In this document: positions 53,563-63,082 of the stretch, piece by piece
Layout of the letters: every line of letters begins with the position of its first letter
How positions within the stretch are numbered: the first letter of the stretch is position 1
Source of the DNA: Xestospongia bergquistia
Taxonomy: Eukaryota; Porifera; Demospongiae; Haplosclerida; Petrosiidae
Length of the DNA stretch: 64,000 nucleotides
Assembly (NCBI GenBank): GCA_963965975.1
Contig: OZ014417.1
Span: 4,693,821-4,757,820, forward strand
Reading direction: 5' to 3'
The notes under the pieces: generated by a model
What the model saw: the letters and a program-made list of their open reading frames with translations, nothing else
What the model was told of the DNA's origin: nothing
Databases searched by the model: none
Program-made: the position numbers and the translations under genes

Positions 53563-55303
53563 TAAAGTAGTCTAAACCTTCTAAAGTCTTTAAATTAAAG
53601 ACTTTAGAGCGTTAATGGAAAGAAACTTAATAAACTGTTAATGGCAGTTTATTTAGTTAGTCCCTTTCAGTCCTTTAGTCTGAGCAGTTTACTTTATAAA
53701 GTTAGCTCTACAGTCTCAACCTTCTAAAGTCATTGAATTAAAAACTTTAGAACGTTAATGAAACAAAGTTAATAAGCTTTTAATGGCAGTTTATTTACTT
53801 AGTCCCTTTAAGTCCCTTAGTCTATGCAGTTTATTTTATAAACTAAACTCAATGGTCGAAACCTTATAAAGTCTTTAAATTAAAGACTTTAGAGCGTTAA
53901 TGCAAACAAACTTAATAAACTGTACACACCAACTTAGTAAACTGTTAAATGTAGCTTATTTAGTTGGTCCCTTTAAGTCCTTTAGTCTGAACAGATTACT
54001 TTAGAAAGTTCACTCAATAGTCTAAACCTTCTAAAGTTTTTAAATTAAAGACTTTAGTGCTTTAATACAAACCAACTTAATAAACCGTTAATTGATGTTT
54101 ATTTAGTTAGTCCATTTAAGTCCTTTAGTCTGATCAGTTTCCTTTTTAAAGTACATCCAATAGTCTAAACCTTCTAAAGTCTTTAAATTAAAGACTTAAA
54201 GCGTTAATGCAAACAAACTTAATAAACTGTTAATGGTAGTTTATTTAGTTAGTCGTTTTAAGGCCTTTAGTCTCAGCAGTTTATTTTATAACCTTAAGTC
54301 AATAGTCTAAACTTCTAAAGTCTTTAAATTAAAGACATTAGAGCGTTATTGGAAACAAACTTGATAAAATGTTAATTCCAGTTTATTTAGTTAGTCCCTT
54401 TAAGTCTTTTATTTTGAGCAGTTTACTTTATAAAATTCACTCAATAATCTAAACCTTCTAAAGTCTTTAAATTAAAGACTTTAGAGCATTAATGCAAACA
54501 AACTTAATAAACTGTTAATGGCAGTTTATTTAGTTAGTCGGTTTAAGTCCTTTAGTCTTTGCAGTTTACTTAATAAACTGAAATCAATAGCCTAACCCTC
54601 TTAAAGTCTTTAAATTAAAGACTTGAATGTTTTAATACACACCAACTTAGTAAACAATTAATTGCAGCTTATTTGGTTGGTCCCTTTAACTCCTTTAGTC
54701 TGAACAGATTACTTTAGAAAGTTCACTCAATAGTCTAAACCTTCTAAAGTCTTTAAATTAAAGACTTTAGAGCATTAATGCAAACAAACTCGACAAACTG
54801 TTAATGGCAGTTTACTTAGTTAGTCCCTTTAAGTCCTTCAGTCTGAGCAGTTTACTTTTTAAAATTTACTCCACAGTCTAAACCTTCTAAAGTCTTTAAT
54901 TTAAAGATTTAAAATTGTTATTGCAAACAAACTTAATAAACTGTTAATGGCAGTTTACTTAGCTAGTCCCTTTAAGTCCTTTAGTCTGAGCAGTTTACTA
55001 TTTGAAATTTACTCAACAGTCTAAACCTTCTGAAGTCTTTAAATTAAAGACTTAGACTGTTAATGCAAACAAAGTTAATAAGCTGTTAATGGCAGTTTAT
55101 TTACTTAGTCCCTTTAAGTCCCTTAGTCTCAGCAGTTTATTTTATAAACTAAACTCAATAGTCTAAACCTTCTAAAGTCTTTAAATTAAAGACTTTAGAG
55201 CATTAATGCGAAGAAACTAAATATATTGTTAATGGCAGTTTATTTATTTAGTCCCTTTAAGTCCTTTAGTCCTAGCAATTTACTTTATAAAGTTAACTCA
55301 ATA
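53563..55303 (-). repeat. Inverted satellite block (about 12 units)
   Basis: Units read as the reverse complement of the main array: TCTAAACCTTCTAAAGTC at 53571, 53714, 53856, 54021, 54164, 54306 and onward to 55162, with steps of 142-143 bp. One step is 165 bp because of a ~22-bp insertion near 53925. The subtype matches the diverged edge (AATTTAAAGAC class). Units are diverged from each other, so this is an old block. Confidence 0.93.
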
Positions 55304-55309
55304 AAATGC

Positions 55310-55445
55310 AAAGTGCTTAGACTAAAGGACTTAATAAACTGCAATTGACTGTTTATTAAGTTCATTTCCATTAAATCTTGAAACTCTTTAATTTAAAGGA
55401 TTGTTAGGGTTTACAGTATTTTGGTAAACTTAACAATGCGAACTA
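55310..55445 (+). repeat. Degenerate forward satellite unit
   Basis: Satellite similarity returns in forward orientation: TTAGACTAAAGGACTTAATA, then AACTGCAATTGACTGTTTAT, then AACTCTTTAATTTAAAGGA. About 20 bp are missing and substitutions are many. It marks a second orientation switch near 55304 and the outer limit of the satellite. Confidence 0.7.
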
Positions 55446-55890
55446 CTTACACTAATGGGTTTATACTTACCACTGCAAACTATTTGCAATAAAGGCTTAA
55501 AGACATTTAGTCTATTAACTGGAATAGAGTCTTCTATTGCTAAAATGTATATTTTAATGTGTATATTTTTTGTGGAAATTGCAGTTTTTTAAAAACTTTT
55601 TTCTATGTTTTTGGTGCCAAAATATACAAGTCCTAATTTTTTTTGTGCCAAAAATATGTGTTTTAACCCTTGTTTAAAACTTTTTTGGCAGCAAAATGTG
55701 TCAGTTGTCACAGCCTCTTTAGAAAGCATTTTAGTGTGAAAATTGCACATGTTTTAAATCCTTTTGCTAATTTTTTTAGGTGCCCAAAATGCCGATATTT
55801 GAAAACCCATTTTGCTAAAAAAAGGAACAGGTATTAATGTGAACCCTTTAACGGGTGGTTGCGTAATTATGAGCAGGCGGATGCAATTAT
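55446..55890. other. AT-rich intergenic, short GGTGCCAAAA-type repeats
   Basis: No coding signal. Motifs such as GGTGCCAAAATATAC and GTGCCAAAAATATGTG recur here, and similar wording returns at 61.1-61.6 and 62.15-62.35 kb. That suggests a dispersed degenerate repeat. At 55846-55916 the text CCCTTTAACGGGTGG is followed by three loosely similar ~20-23-bp segments (starts 55853, 55876, 55896). The TTAA there could be a piggyBac target site, but no matching right end was found. Confidence 0.4.
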
Positions 55891-55991
55891 TGAGTGGGTG
55901 GAATCGCAATTTTGCACAGTAACTATTACCGAGGCACCTGGACTGTTTTTCGAAAGCAAGAACGTGAATATGATTGCAATCACTGGTTTGT

Positions 55992-57889
55992 AAAGCTATC
56001 AACATGGCTAAAGCGTCATGGCATTGACAAGCGGAAGGTTTATACAGTTGCCTTCTGACCCAGACCTCCTTTTACAGTGTATTGATGGTGCTGAAAGTGA
56101 CTATTCAGACAGTGATTTCTACAGCTACATTGATGAAGAAGAAGCACTGACAGATCTTTTGCAAAGCCATTTACTAGCAAGGCTGACTTCTGAAAGCTTT
56201 GTACTAAAATGTAACTCTTCAGCTCCACCTTTACCAACAAGAAGCAGTTTCCTAGCTCCACCTACACCCACGGATAAGATGATTTTACACACATGTACAA
56301 AATAATAATAATTATTGTAGTTCATCCATTGGTTGCCACCTCTCCAGCAACAGCTTTGCCCAGTACTAGCACTACTGCTACAGCTAGCCTACCTATAGTT
56401 AACTAAAGACTACCAATAATAGCAAAGTAACTTTATAGTTCATCCATTTACTGCATCACCTGGGCTTACTCTTGATATAACCAAAAACCACCACTTGCTT
56501 TCTTCAATCTATACTTTTCATCAGCAGTAAAAGATTTAATCTTTGTGGAAACAGCTACCTATCCTGTGTCAAATTGAATCTTACATGCATAATCATCCCA
56601 ACGCTCTTAGTCATGACTGGAGTAGAAATCTGATAAAGCATGAGGAAGTTGACCCATTACTAGCCATAATAATTACAAAGGGACTAGTTAGATATCTGTC
56701 TGTGAGGTATTCATTATAACCAAGGAAATAGATTGATATGAATTGCAAGTTTTATTTATTACACTTACTTGTAATTGTAATTTTATTAGGAAGCCCTAAA
56801 AATTTGTGAATTTCCTGTACAACTTACTTATTTGTAGATGATACTGGAGCAGCAAATGGTCATTTCATAGTGATATAGTCAGTCATATCATGCAGAAGGT
56901 TTGAATTATTGATGAAATCTTGATCAGCTTAACGAGTCATTCTAGTTGGTTTATATTCCCAATAGAGAAATTGCTGTTGATGAGAGTATCATTGGACACA
57001 AAGGAAGACTCTCGTGGCTCTAGTACATGCTCAAGAAGCCCACTAAATGGGATATTATACTTACTATAATGGTTGTTAATGAGCCATACAGGAAAAGAGA
57101 AGATGGTGTCCCTGAGCAAGGGCTAGCGTACAAAGTGATCTCATGTCTCCTTTATCAATAAGTGGATATCATGTGTGTACCAATATACACTTTTCGCTGA
57201 ATCAGAAGGGATTGAGTAGAGAATTTCAATTAGCAAAATTAACAAATGGTGAAAAGTAACAATCAACTGTACTTACGTTAGCCTAAAATGTAAGATGTAG
57301 GTTAAGTCTATTCTTATTATGCAACAGATGGATTTTCGTGTCTGAAGTGGTCTGACAAGCTAGTGGTGCACATGTTATCAACCTTGCATAATGAAAATAT
57401 GATAGATAAGCGGAGGAGAACCAGAGCAGTAGATGGAGGAGTAGACGTGGCAAAAGTAGTTGAAGAATACAATACGATATGGGCGGAGTCGACAAGTGCA
57501 ATCAACTCCTACTATATTATGGATATGTACGCAGGTCAGGCAAGTAGTGGAAGAAAGTATTATTTCACTTATTTGATGTATCCATTGTTAACACCAATAT
57601 TTTGCACAATATAGTTGCTGAAAACCTTTACCACACATTGGCTGCTGGATACTAGACGGTCATAAATAACCAGTTGACAGAAGGCACATTGCCTCAACAA
57701 CAGTACTTCCAATGAGATTGAGCAAACATGGATTTCCAGAACCTGTTCAAAAAGATACACCTTATGGAGTACGTCCCAGTCTAAAGTATGCAAGGCCCGA
57801 GGAAAAAAAGATCACAAAAACAGTACCAATGTAACATTTGTAAAACTCATTTGTATGTACTCCCATTTTTTAAAGATTACCATACCATA
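55992..57889 (+). pseudogene. PiggyBac-type transposase, heavily decayed
   Basis: The order of piggyBac family landmarks is preserved across changing frames. There is an acidic N terminus (SDYSDSDFYSYIDEEE, 56018-56305) and a Ser/Thr/Ala/Pro linker (about 56336-56405). Then come SPGLTLDI, FFNLYFSSAVKDLIFVET (56500-56553) and ITKGLVRYLSVRYS (about 56680-56715). YIPNREIAVDESIIGHKGRL follows with the first catalytic Asp (56979), then KKPTKWDI after an in-frame TAG at 57021. GYHVCTNIYTF (57164 on) has Asn where the second catalytic Asp is expected. VHMLSTLHN and RKYYFTYLM lie in the frame 57363-57614, where the GGVD motif with the third Asp is lost. A C-terminal zinc-finger-like CNICKTHLYVLPFF...YHT (57827-57886) ends it. 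Stops and frameshifts are frequent. An open stretch upstream (55895-56060, RGTWTVFRKQEREYDCNHWF) may be an additional N-terminal part. The gene cannot be functional. Confidence 0.85.
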
Positions 57890-58059
57890 CCAAATTACAT
57901 TATGAATACTAAGAATCATCCTCATATACATCAATAACAATCTTTGTGTCTAGACTTTATGTACGCTTGTATAATAATATGTATATACATTGTCATGAAT
58001 CGTTCCAAATGGCCTTACGATAGTCCAATTTGATCATATACGATTTCAATAAGATTGTT

Positions 58060-58161
58060 AAGAACAAAAATGCAAGACTTCACACTGGTGTTGAAGAAAT
58101 CATTAAACCTGTGATGATAGAGGACTACAATCAATACATGGGTGGGGTCAATCTAAGTTAA
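58060..58161 (+). pseudogene. Second piggyBac transposase fragment
   Basis: A short frame reads EEIIKPVMIEDYNQYMGGVN and ends at TAA 58159-58161. This is the piggyBac segment around the third catalytic Asp (usually YNKYMGGVD), here with Asn. It lies downstream of the C-terminal finger of the first pseudogene. It must therefore come from another copy or a rearranged duplicate, not from the end of the first. Confidence 0.7.
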
Positions 58162-58185
58162 GTCTAAGTTAATCTACTAGATTAT

Positions 58186-58206
58186 ATATATTTAATTATA
58201 ATTACA

Positions 58207-58249
<43 letters not shown>
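58186..58249. repeat. (TA)n microsatellite
   Basis: An almost pure TA run from 58205 to 58249 with one C, preceded by TTATATATATTTAATT. Confidence 0.95.
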
Positions 58250-58252
<3 letters not shown>

Positions 58253-58261
58253 CTATTCCTG

Positions 58262-58557
58262 ATAACAAGAAAACACACACACTTACATTATACTTACATC
58301 AGCAATCAATTATAATGTATTGTTTCACTTTGCCATACTGTGTGTTGTGTCTATGTACACGCTTCTCTAACTGTCTCTGTGTATGTGTATTATAATATAT
58401 TGCTCCACTTTGCCTGACTGTGTATTGTGTCTATACATACATGCTTCTTTTCCTCTCTGTGTGTATATGCACTTACATTATACATACACTACCAATCAGT
58501 TTTAATATATTCCCTGACTGTATGTTGTCTCTACATGGACATACGTCTCTTCCTTTC

Positions 58558-58600
<43 letters not shown>
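58262..58600 (+). repeat. Diverged ~80-110-bp repeat with a (GT)n run
   Basis: Three related segments start at about 58314, 58394 and 58504. Each has AATRTATT, a GACTGTRTRTTGT-like piece, CTAYATRNACA and CTCTNTCTGTGT. They end in a (GT)n run at 58564-58597. A 90-codon frame across this region is low-complexity translation and is not a gene. Confidence 0.7.
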
Positions 58601-59303
58601 TAGTGGTGTGTTTAGCAATGGGTCTTTATAGAAGATACTATATTCACCTAGTTATAAATCATCCAAAAGGAAGATTACAAGTTTCACTTTAAGTTTATAA
58701 TACTATCAGCAAAGAAATGGCAGGCAAAACAGTAATATTATTACAAGAAAGAAAACTTACCTTGCTTTCTTTCCCAATTGAAAGTTAACTCCACCCAAAT
58801 AAATTGACAGGAAGTGATAGTGAGGTGTGTCAAAGAAACCCTTTGTTGTGCACTAGTTTACATTGTTTGGCTTAGAACAAAGTATCAACAGACTCCCCAC
58901 ACAACAAAGAGATCAACTGTATGTTGATCATTAAGTGTTCGTAGCATACTACAGAGTTGAGCATCCATTTTATGGCTTTTATGGCTTTTCTTGTTGTTAT
59001 GTAGCAACATCAACCTACCTACCCTGTCACACTAGTAACTTACCTGAAAGCATCATCTTGTTGCTAGAGTAAGCTTTTAAATCGTTGCTATTGTTGAAAA
59101 AGCATTATTGGAAAAGTAGCCGCCCATGGGCGTGATTACAGTTAATTTGCCACGCCTGTCAACTAAGAAAAGAAGTATGTCAGATAATGAACTTATTAGG
59201 ACTAAAAAGCAACGACTTTGAAATGTGACAAACTTCCAAAGGTACTTCCAAAGATGCGAACTTGATTCTTTTTGAACAGGTAATTCCTGACACAATGAAA
59301 GCA
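58601..59303. other. No supported gene
   Basis: Mixed AT-rich sequence. A perfect 12-bp palindrome, CGCCCATGGGCG, sits near 59122. The - strand frame at 59077-59304 (75 codons) has no recognisable motif. A good - strand splice donor (CTTTCAG|GTAAGTTAC) lies near 59045, so a further exon of the - strand locus is possible. Confidence 0.4.
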
Positions 59304-59609
59304 TGACTAGTTGTAAAAATTGATCAGGAAGAGCATGGAAAGGATAACACTTAGTAGAGCATCACTTTCATCTAATGGTTTCATTTTCTTGTTATTATTC
59401 ACCAGCAACTGTACTAATTTAGTGTGCAAATTCTTCAAGGGTTGATGCTTGGGAGACAGACCTATAAAGAAGAATTCACAACCATCAAATAGTCTATTGA
59501 CTGTTGGGCACAAGTTAAGTTGACTAATCAATATTGAAAATAATTGATGGAGATACAAAGTTATTTCTGGCTCTATCTGTTTTATGATAACTTTTAAAAT
59601 ACAATGCAA
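59304..59609 (-). CDS. Unrecognised 3'-terminal exon of a - strand locus
   Basis: An open frame of 100 codons ending in TAG. It contains CPTVNRLFDGCEFFFIGLSP, then LKNLHTKLVQLLVNNN and a hydrophobic end (SVILSMLFLINF). Composition looks protein-like (balanced, few low-complexity runs), and it lines up with other coding blocks upstream on the same strand. I do not recognise the family. The ATG at the upstream end may be internal, since the exon could begin further upstream at an AG near 59612. Confidence 0.45.
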
Positions 59610-59817
59610 TAGCTTCTAAACTAAACATCAACCTTTTTTCACTTAATGGATATTATTGTTTAATATTGATATAATATGTCCAAAGTTCAGTTTCAATGTA
59701 CAATTACTGGAAAAATCATCAGGACTGAATTCATCTGACAGTTTGGTTGTATCTATGAAAATAGAAGTGTGTTTCATTGTGACTATTGTTAAACTCACCA
59801 ATTATTGTTAAACTCAC

Positions 59818-59934
59818 CAATTAGTTTAAGTTCCTGATATACATGAGCAACAAGTTCAGTACAAATTAATGAACTGAAGTTATCTTTGTAGTTTTTGAGA
59901 AATTCCAAGTATTCATCATTAACATTTACATTTA
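59818..59934 (-). CDS. Unrecognised internal exon, - strand
   Basis: A 117-nt open block between a CTGCAG acceptor (59935-59940 on the + strand) and a GTGAGT donor (59812-59817). It encodes NVNVNDEYLEFLKNYKDNF then SLICTELVAHVYQELKLIG. Both splice sites are good, and codon content looks coding. The donor region is duplicated: TATTGTTAAACTCACCAAT-like text occurs twice at about 59784-59822. Family unknown. Confidence 0.5.
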
Positions 59935-60056
59935 CTGCAGACAATCAAATCTATTTGTCTCTTTCATACGGTCTTCCTTGAAGCTTCTTACCTACTTAAA
60001 ATGTAAATAAAAATTTTAATTAATTATTTCGGTAGCTAACCTTCAACATATCTCAC

Positions 60057-60235
60057 ACATTACTTGTCGTTGCTCCTGTTAATTGATAAATTGCAACACG
60101 ATCATACCAGCCAGAGAAAATTTTGTTCTTTAGAGGGAAAACTTCCACTCCTTTATGGACTGTTCCCATATCAACATTAACAAGCCCCACCTTATTAGTA
60201 CTGGACTCCCAACCCAAGTGGAATATGGAGGTCGT
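60057..60235 (-). CDS. Unrecognised internal exon, - strand
   Basis: Open frame encoding SSTNKVGLVNVDMGTVHKGV, then FPLKNKIFSGWYDRVAIYQL and TGATTSN. The donor is GTGAGA at 60051-60056. The acceptor is unclear because a TA run (60236-60258) sits where it should be; the microsatellite may have grown into it. No known family recalled. Confidence 0.45.
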
Positions 60236-60258
60236 AATATATATATATATATATATAT
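60236..60258. repeat. (TA)n microsatellite
   Basis: An uninterrupted TA run next to the probable exon at 60057-60235. Confidence 0.9.
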
Positions 60259-60293
60259 TTCAAATATTTACACAACTAAACATATTTACTTAC

Positions 60294-60833
60294 CAATCCA
60301 ACGTGTGAAAAAGCAGCTCCAACAAATATTTAATAATTGCTCCAGAACTTGTCGTCCCTGAAACAAATTATCTCCAGTTACAAATTTCATTATATGCCTT
60401 TGTGGAAAAATCAGGTGAAGGTCTAATGTAACGAATGATCATGTGAATTATATTACTGAGGACTAACGCTATCTGAGATATTAAAGGTGGAGCACCAGTA
60501 GCTACAGGAGGTAATAAGTGGCAAAGCATGATGAAATGTATCAGGATGTAAATGAATTGGATTTGCTAGCAAAACTCCTAACTCTTTTTTCAGACATGAT
60601 CCAATGTAAATGTATACATTGTTAAACTATGTTGCTCTAGTGTCTCTGCTTCTGTAATCATTCTATGTTGCTCTGTTGTCTCTGCTTCTGTAATCATTCT
60701 AACTTCTCGAGATGAATACTTGATGACTGCTTCAACTTTCTCTGCAAATTTCAGTGCTTGCAAACATTCTGGACTGTATGAAACCTTTATACAGCAACAC
60801 ATTCATTATCTCCATAAAATATTCTGGTAACAT
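60294..60833 (-). pseudogene. Unrecognised large exon of the - strand locus, with frameshifts and a stop
   Basis: Read on the - strand from an acceptor TTTCAG at 60833 to a donor GTAAGT at 60288-60293. Protein-like text appears in shifting frames. It runs LPEYFMEIMN, SYSPECLQALKFAEKVEAVI, a 12-residue tandem repeat (RMITEAETTEQH), GSCLKKELGVLLANPIHLHP, then after a shift PVATGAPPLISQIALVLSNI and RYIRPSPDFSTKAYNEICNW. A TAA follows, then SSGAIIKYLLELLFHTLDW up to the donor. Three frame changes and one stop imply a decayed gene, unless the assembly has indel errors. With the downstream blocks it forms one locus of at least four exons. I cannot name the protein. Confidence 0.5.
60627..60698 (-). 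repeat. 36-bp tandem duplication inside the coding block
   Basis: Two copies, 60627-60662 and 60663-60698, each start CTATGTTGCTCT on the + strand. They add 12 codons without shifting frame (RMITEAETTEQH and RMITEAETLEQH). Between them they differ by three substitutions or fewer. Confidence 0.9.
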
Positions 60834-60887
60834 CTGAAATGATATGAACATCTGAATGAGTGTCATTAAATCGAGCTACATCTAGTT

Positions 60888-61074
60888 GTAGGTTTTGGGT
60901 TTAGAGTTTAGTTTTTAAAATTTAGTGTTTACCATTTTGGTTTTAGGATTTAAGGTTTAGGGTTTAGGTTTTCAAGTTTAGGGTTTAGAAGTTAGGGTTT
61001 AGTGATTTAGAAATTCTCGTTTCAGGTTTGGGATTATGTTATAATGTTAGTATTTAGGGTTTATGGTTTAGGTG
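60888..61074 (+). repeat. Degenerate TTTAGGG-like tract
   Basis: Clustered motifs GGTTTTGGGTTTAGAG, GGTTTAGGGTTTAGG, AAGTTTAGGGTTTAG, TTAGGGTTTAG and TATTTAGGGTTTATGG are mixed with diverged copies. This resembles interstitial telomere-type repeat of the seven-base TTTAGGG class. Metazoan telomeres are usually TTAGGG, so this may be chance drift of a simple T/G-rich repeat. Confidence 0.6.
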
Positions 61075-61414
61075 TATTTTACGTCTATTTTATCCCCTTT
61101 GTGGTGCGAAAAATATGCAAATTTTAATCCGATATTACCACAAAAATTCATGAATTTTGAAGACATCTTTTAAAATTTTTTTGATGAAAAAATACATGCA
61201 TTTTAACCTCTGAAAATACTCATAATTTAAAAGACTTTTTGAAAACCTTTTGGGCCAAAATTGCATCTTTTCTCTTTTTCTATGTGTTTGGGTGACCAAA
61301 GTATAGATATTTAGACACCTTTGTGCCAAAAAAGTAAGGGCACACTTTTAAAATTGTGTATTTTATGCACAAGATGTTCAATTTTCACATATATTTTTGC
61401 AAAATTAAATTAGA
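61075..61414. other. AT-rich, no gene; degenerate GGTGCRAAAAATATGC motifs
   Basis: Repeated wording such as GTGCGAAAAATATGCAAATT, GGGCCAAAATTGCAT and GTGCCAAAAAAG. It is shared with 55.5-55.8 kb and appears to be an old dispersed repeat. The - strand frame at 61135-61329 has no motif. Confidence 0.4.
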
Positions 61415-62010
61415 AAAAAACATTAAAAATTCCTTTATTTGGGTGACAAATTTAGGGAGATAGGGGTTAAAATTTCGTTGCATTTTTGGAGTCGAAAATA
61501 GTTAAAAAGTGCTTAAATAATTGCGGATTTTGGTTGCTTTTCAGTAACATATAGTTTGGTATAATTTTGGTGCCAATAATACTTGCAAAAAGTCAAAATT
61601 CACTTGTTTTCTGTAACAAATTTAGAGAAATAGGATTTACAATTTCACGGATTATATTACTACCCAATATTATCATATTACAACATAACGTACCTCATTT
61701 TATGTTGTTATCTATATAACGTTTTATTATAATATAATTTTGCCATATAACTACCTCATATTACGCCCTAACGAACATGCCACTTTTCTGTAAATATACT
61801 TCCAAATACCAGTGTCTTTTTTGTAACCTAGCCAAGACAGATTCAACATACAACAACAAATATAAAAGAAAAAACTACTGAACATGTGCTTACACAATAT
61901 ATACATGCGCTCATCTGGAATATTCATAGTTATCACATTTCCCCTCTCAAGCAAAATGATCAACTGGTTGAGGTATCAGCTCGAACTGCAGGGGGATCTT
62001 GAACAAAAGG
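61415..62010 (-). mobile_element. Ty3/gypsy-like 3' end, copy 1 (deleted)
   Basis: On the - strand this copy has a short pol-tail scrap (DPPAV, then a deletion and a stop). Next is a polypurine tract, GAGAGGGGAAA. An LTR-like start, TGTGATAACTATGAATATTC, is at 61937 and runs downward. It contains the signal AATAAAACG. Copy 2 shares all of these in the same order. Compared with copy 2, several tens of bases of pol and parts of the LTR are missing. The far LTR end is not clear. Confidence 0.65.
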
Positions 62011-62029
62011 AAATTAGATAAAATCGGTA

Positions 62030-62763
62030 AAAATTCCTTTTCGGTGTCAAATTTAGGGAGGTAGGGGTTAAAATTTTGTTGTATTTTTGGAGTTGAAAAT
62101 AGTTACAAAAAGGACTTACATTTAAAAGGAAGTGCTTAAATACTTGTGCATTTTGATTGCAAACTATACTTCTAAAAAATACTTAAAAATTGATAGTGGC
62201 AAAATTTTGACAAAAAGGGCTTAAAATTCACTGAATTTGTAAAGATTTTGCATATTTTCAGTAACAAAAATTATAAGAAAAAAGAGATTAATTAGGCATA
62301 TTTTTGGCCCCAATAATATTTGGAAAAAGGCATCAAAATTTCAGTAGCAAATTTAGAGAAATAGGGTTTACAATTTCATGTATTACATTACTATCTAATA
62401 TTATAATATTACAAAGTAACGTACCTCATATTATGTTGTTATCTATATAACGTTTTATTATGATATAATTTTACCATGTAAATAGCTCATATTATGCCCT
62501 AACGAACATGACAACACTATATATGTATACAGTAGTTATCTTATAAAGCATTTCTAGTAATACTTACATGTTATGCCACTTTTCATTTTTAAGCATTATT
62601 ACCTGCTTAACAAGGAGCTATCACTTTCCTGTAAATATACATCATTTTGTTTTCTCCAATACCAGTATCTGGAGATTCAACATAAAACAACAAATATAAA
62701 CTACTGAAAACGTGCTCACACAATATATACATGTGCTCATCTGGAATATCCCTAGTTATCACA
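62030..62763 (-). mobile_element. Ty3/gypsy-like LTR and downstream sequence, copy 2
   Basis: Starts on the - strand at 62763 with TGTGATAACTAGGGATATTC, directly after a purine-rich GAGAGGGTAGAA. It carries an AATAAA (in ATAATAAAACG) and continues into AT-rich sequence that also follows copy 1 (for example TTTAGGGAGGTAGGGGTTAA at about 62050 versus about 61454, + strand). The limit of the LTR proper cannot be fixed without a second LTR of the same element. Confidence 0.6.
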
Positions 62764-62773
62764 TTCTACCCTC

Positions 62774-63010
62774 TCAAGCTTGATGCAGGGGTGCAAAACA
62801 ATCAACAGGTCGAGGTACATAAGTAGAATGGCGAACAGCAACAGGACGAATTTGTGCAAGTGGTGGTATATCAATTTGAACTGCAGGAGGATCTGGATTT
62901 GGAGTGAACTCGTCTGATATATACCAATCTTCGACTGGTTCCTGTGGAACGTGATCAGAGTAGTTACATCTAAGATGGTCAACATAACCATACTGTATTA
63001 AAAATAATGT
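62774..63010 (-). pseudogene. Ty3/gypsy-like pol C-terminal fragment
   Basis: The - strand frame contains GYVDHLRCNYSDHVPQEPVE, DWYISDEFTP, a proline-rich stretch and RHSTYVPRPVDCFAP before a stop at 62774. VDHLR followed by an acidic/proline linker and an RRSTR.RRPVDR-like end is how many gypsy integrases finish. The polypurine tract and LTR start follow within about 12 bases, as expected. The open frame continues upstream to 63109, but that part overlaps the 128-bp repeat at 63083 and is not retroelement coding. Only the tail of pol is present, and I saw no reverse transcriptase or integrase core. Confidence 0.65.
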
Positions 63011-63082
63011 AGGCGAATGTGGATTAGGCGAAACCTGCATGAATCCTACAATCAGTAAACAATATTCACAAACCTGTACATG

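Noticed and set aside
55853-55916. PiggyBac left terminus at TTAACGGGTGG
   Set aside because: A TTAA is present, but no matching inverted end with TTAA was found downstream of 57.9 kb, so the limit is not supported.
58420-58692. 90-codon open frame
   Set aside because: It is translated from a (GT)n run and diverged tandem repeat, with low-complexity valine/cysteine text.
59077-59304. 75-codon reverse-strand frame
   Set aside because: No recognisable domain, and the splice context is uncertain. Kept only as a possible extra exon in the notes.
60123-60361. Forward-strand frames crossing a TA run
   Set aside because: They overlap better-supported reverse-strand coding blocks and run through a microsatellite.
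61751-61963. 70-codon reverse-strand frame
   Set aside because: It lies in the LTR-like part of the gypsy copy 1 and shows no protein motif.
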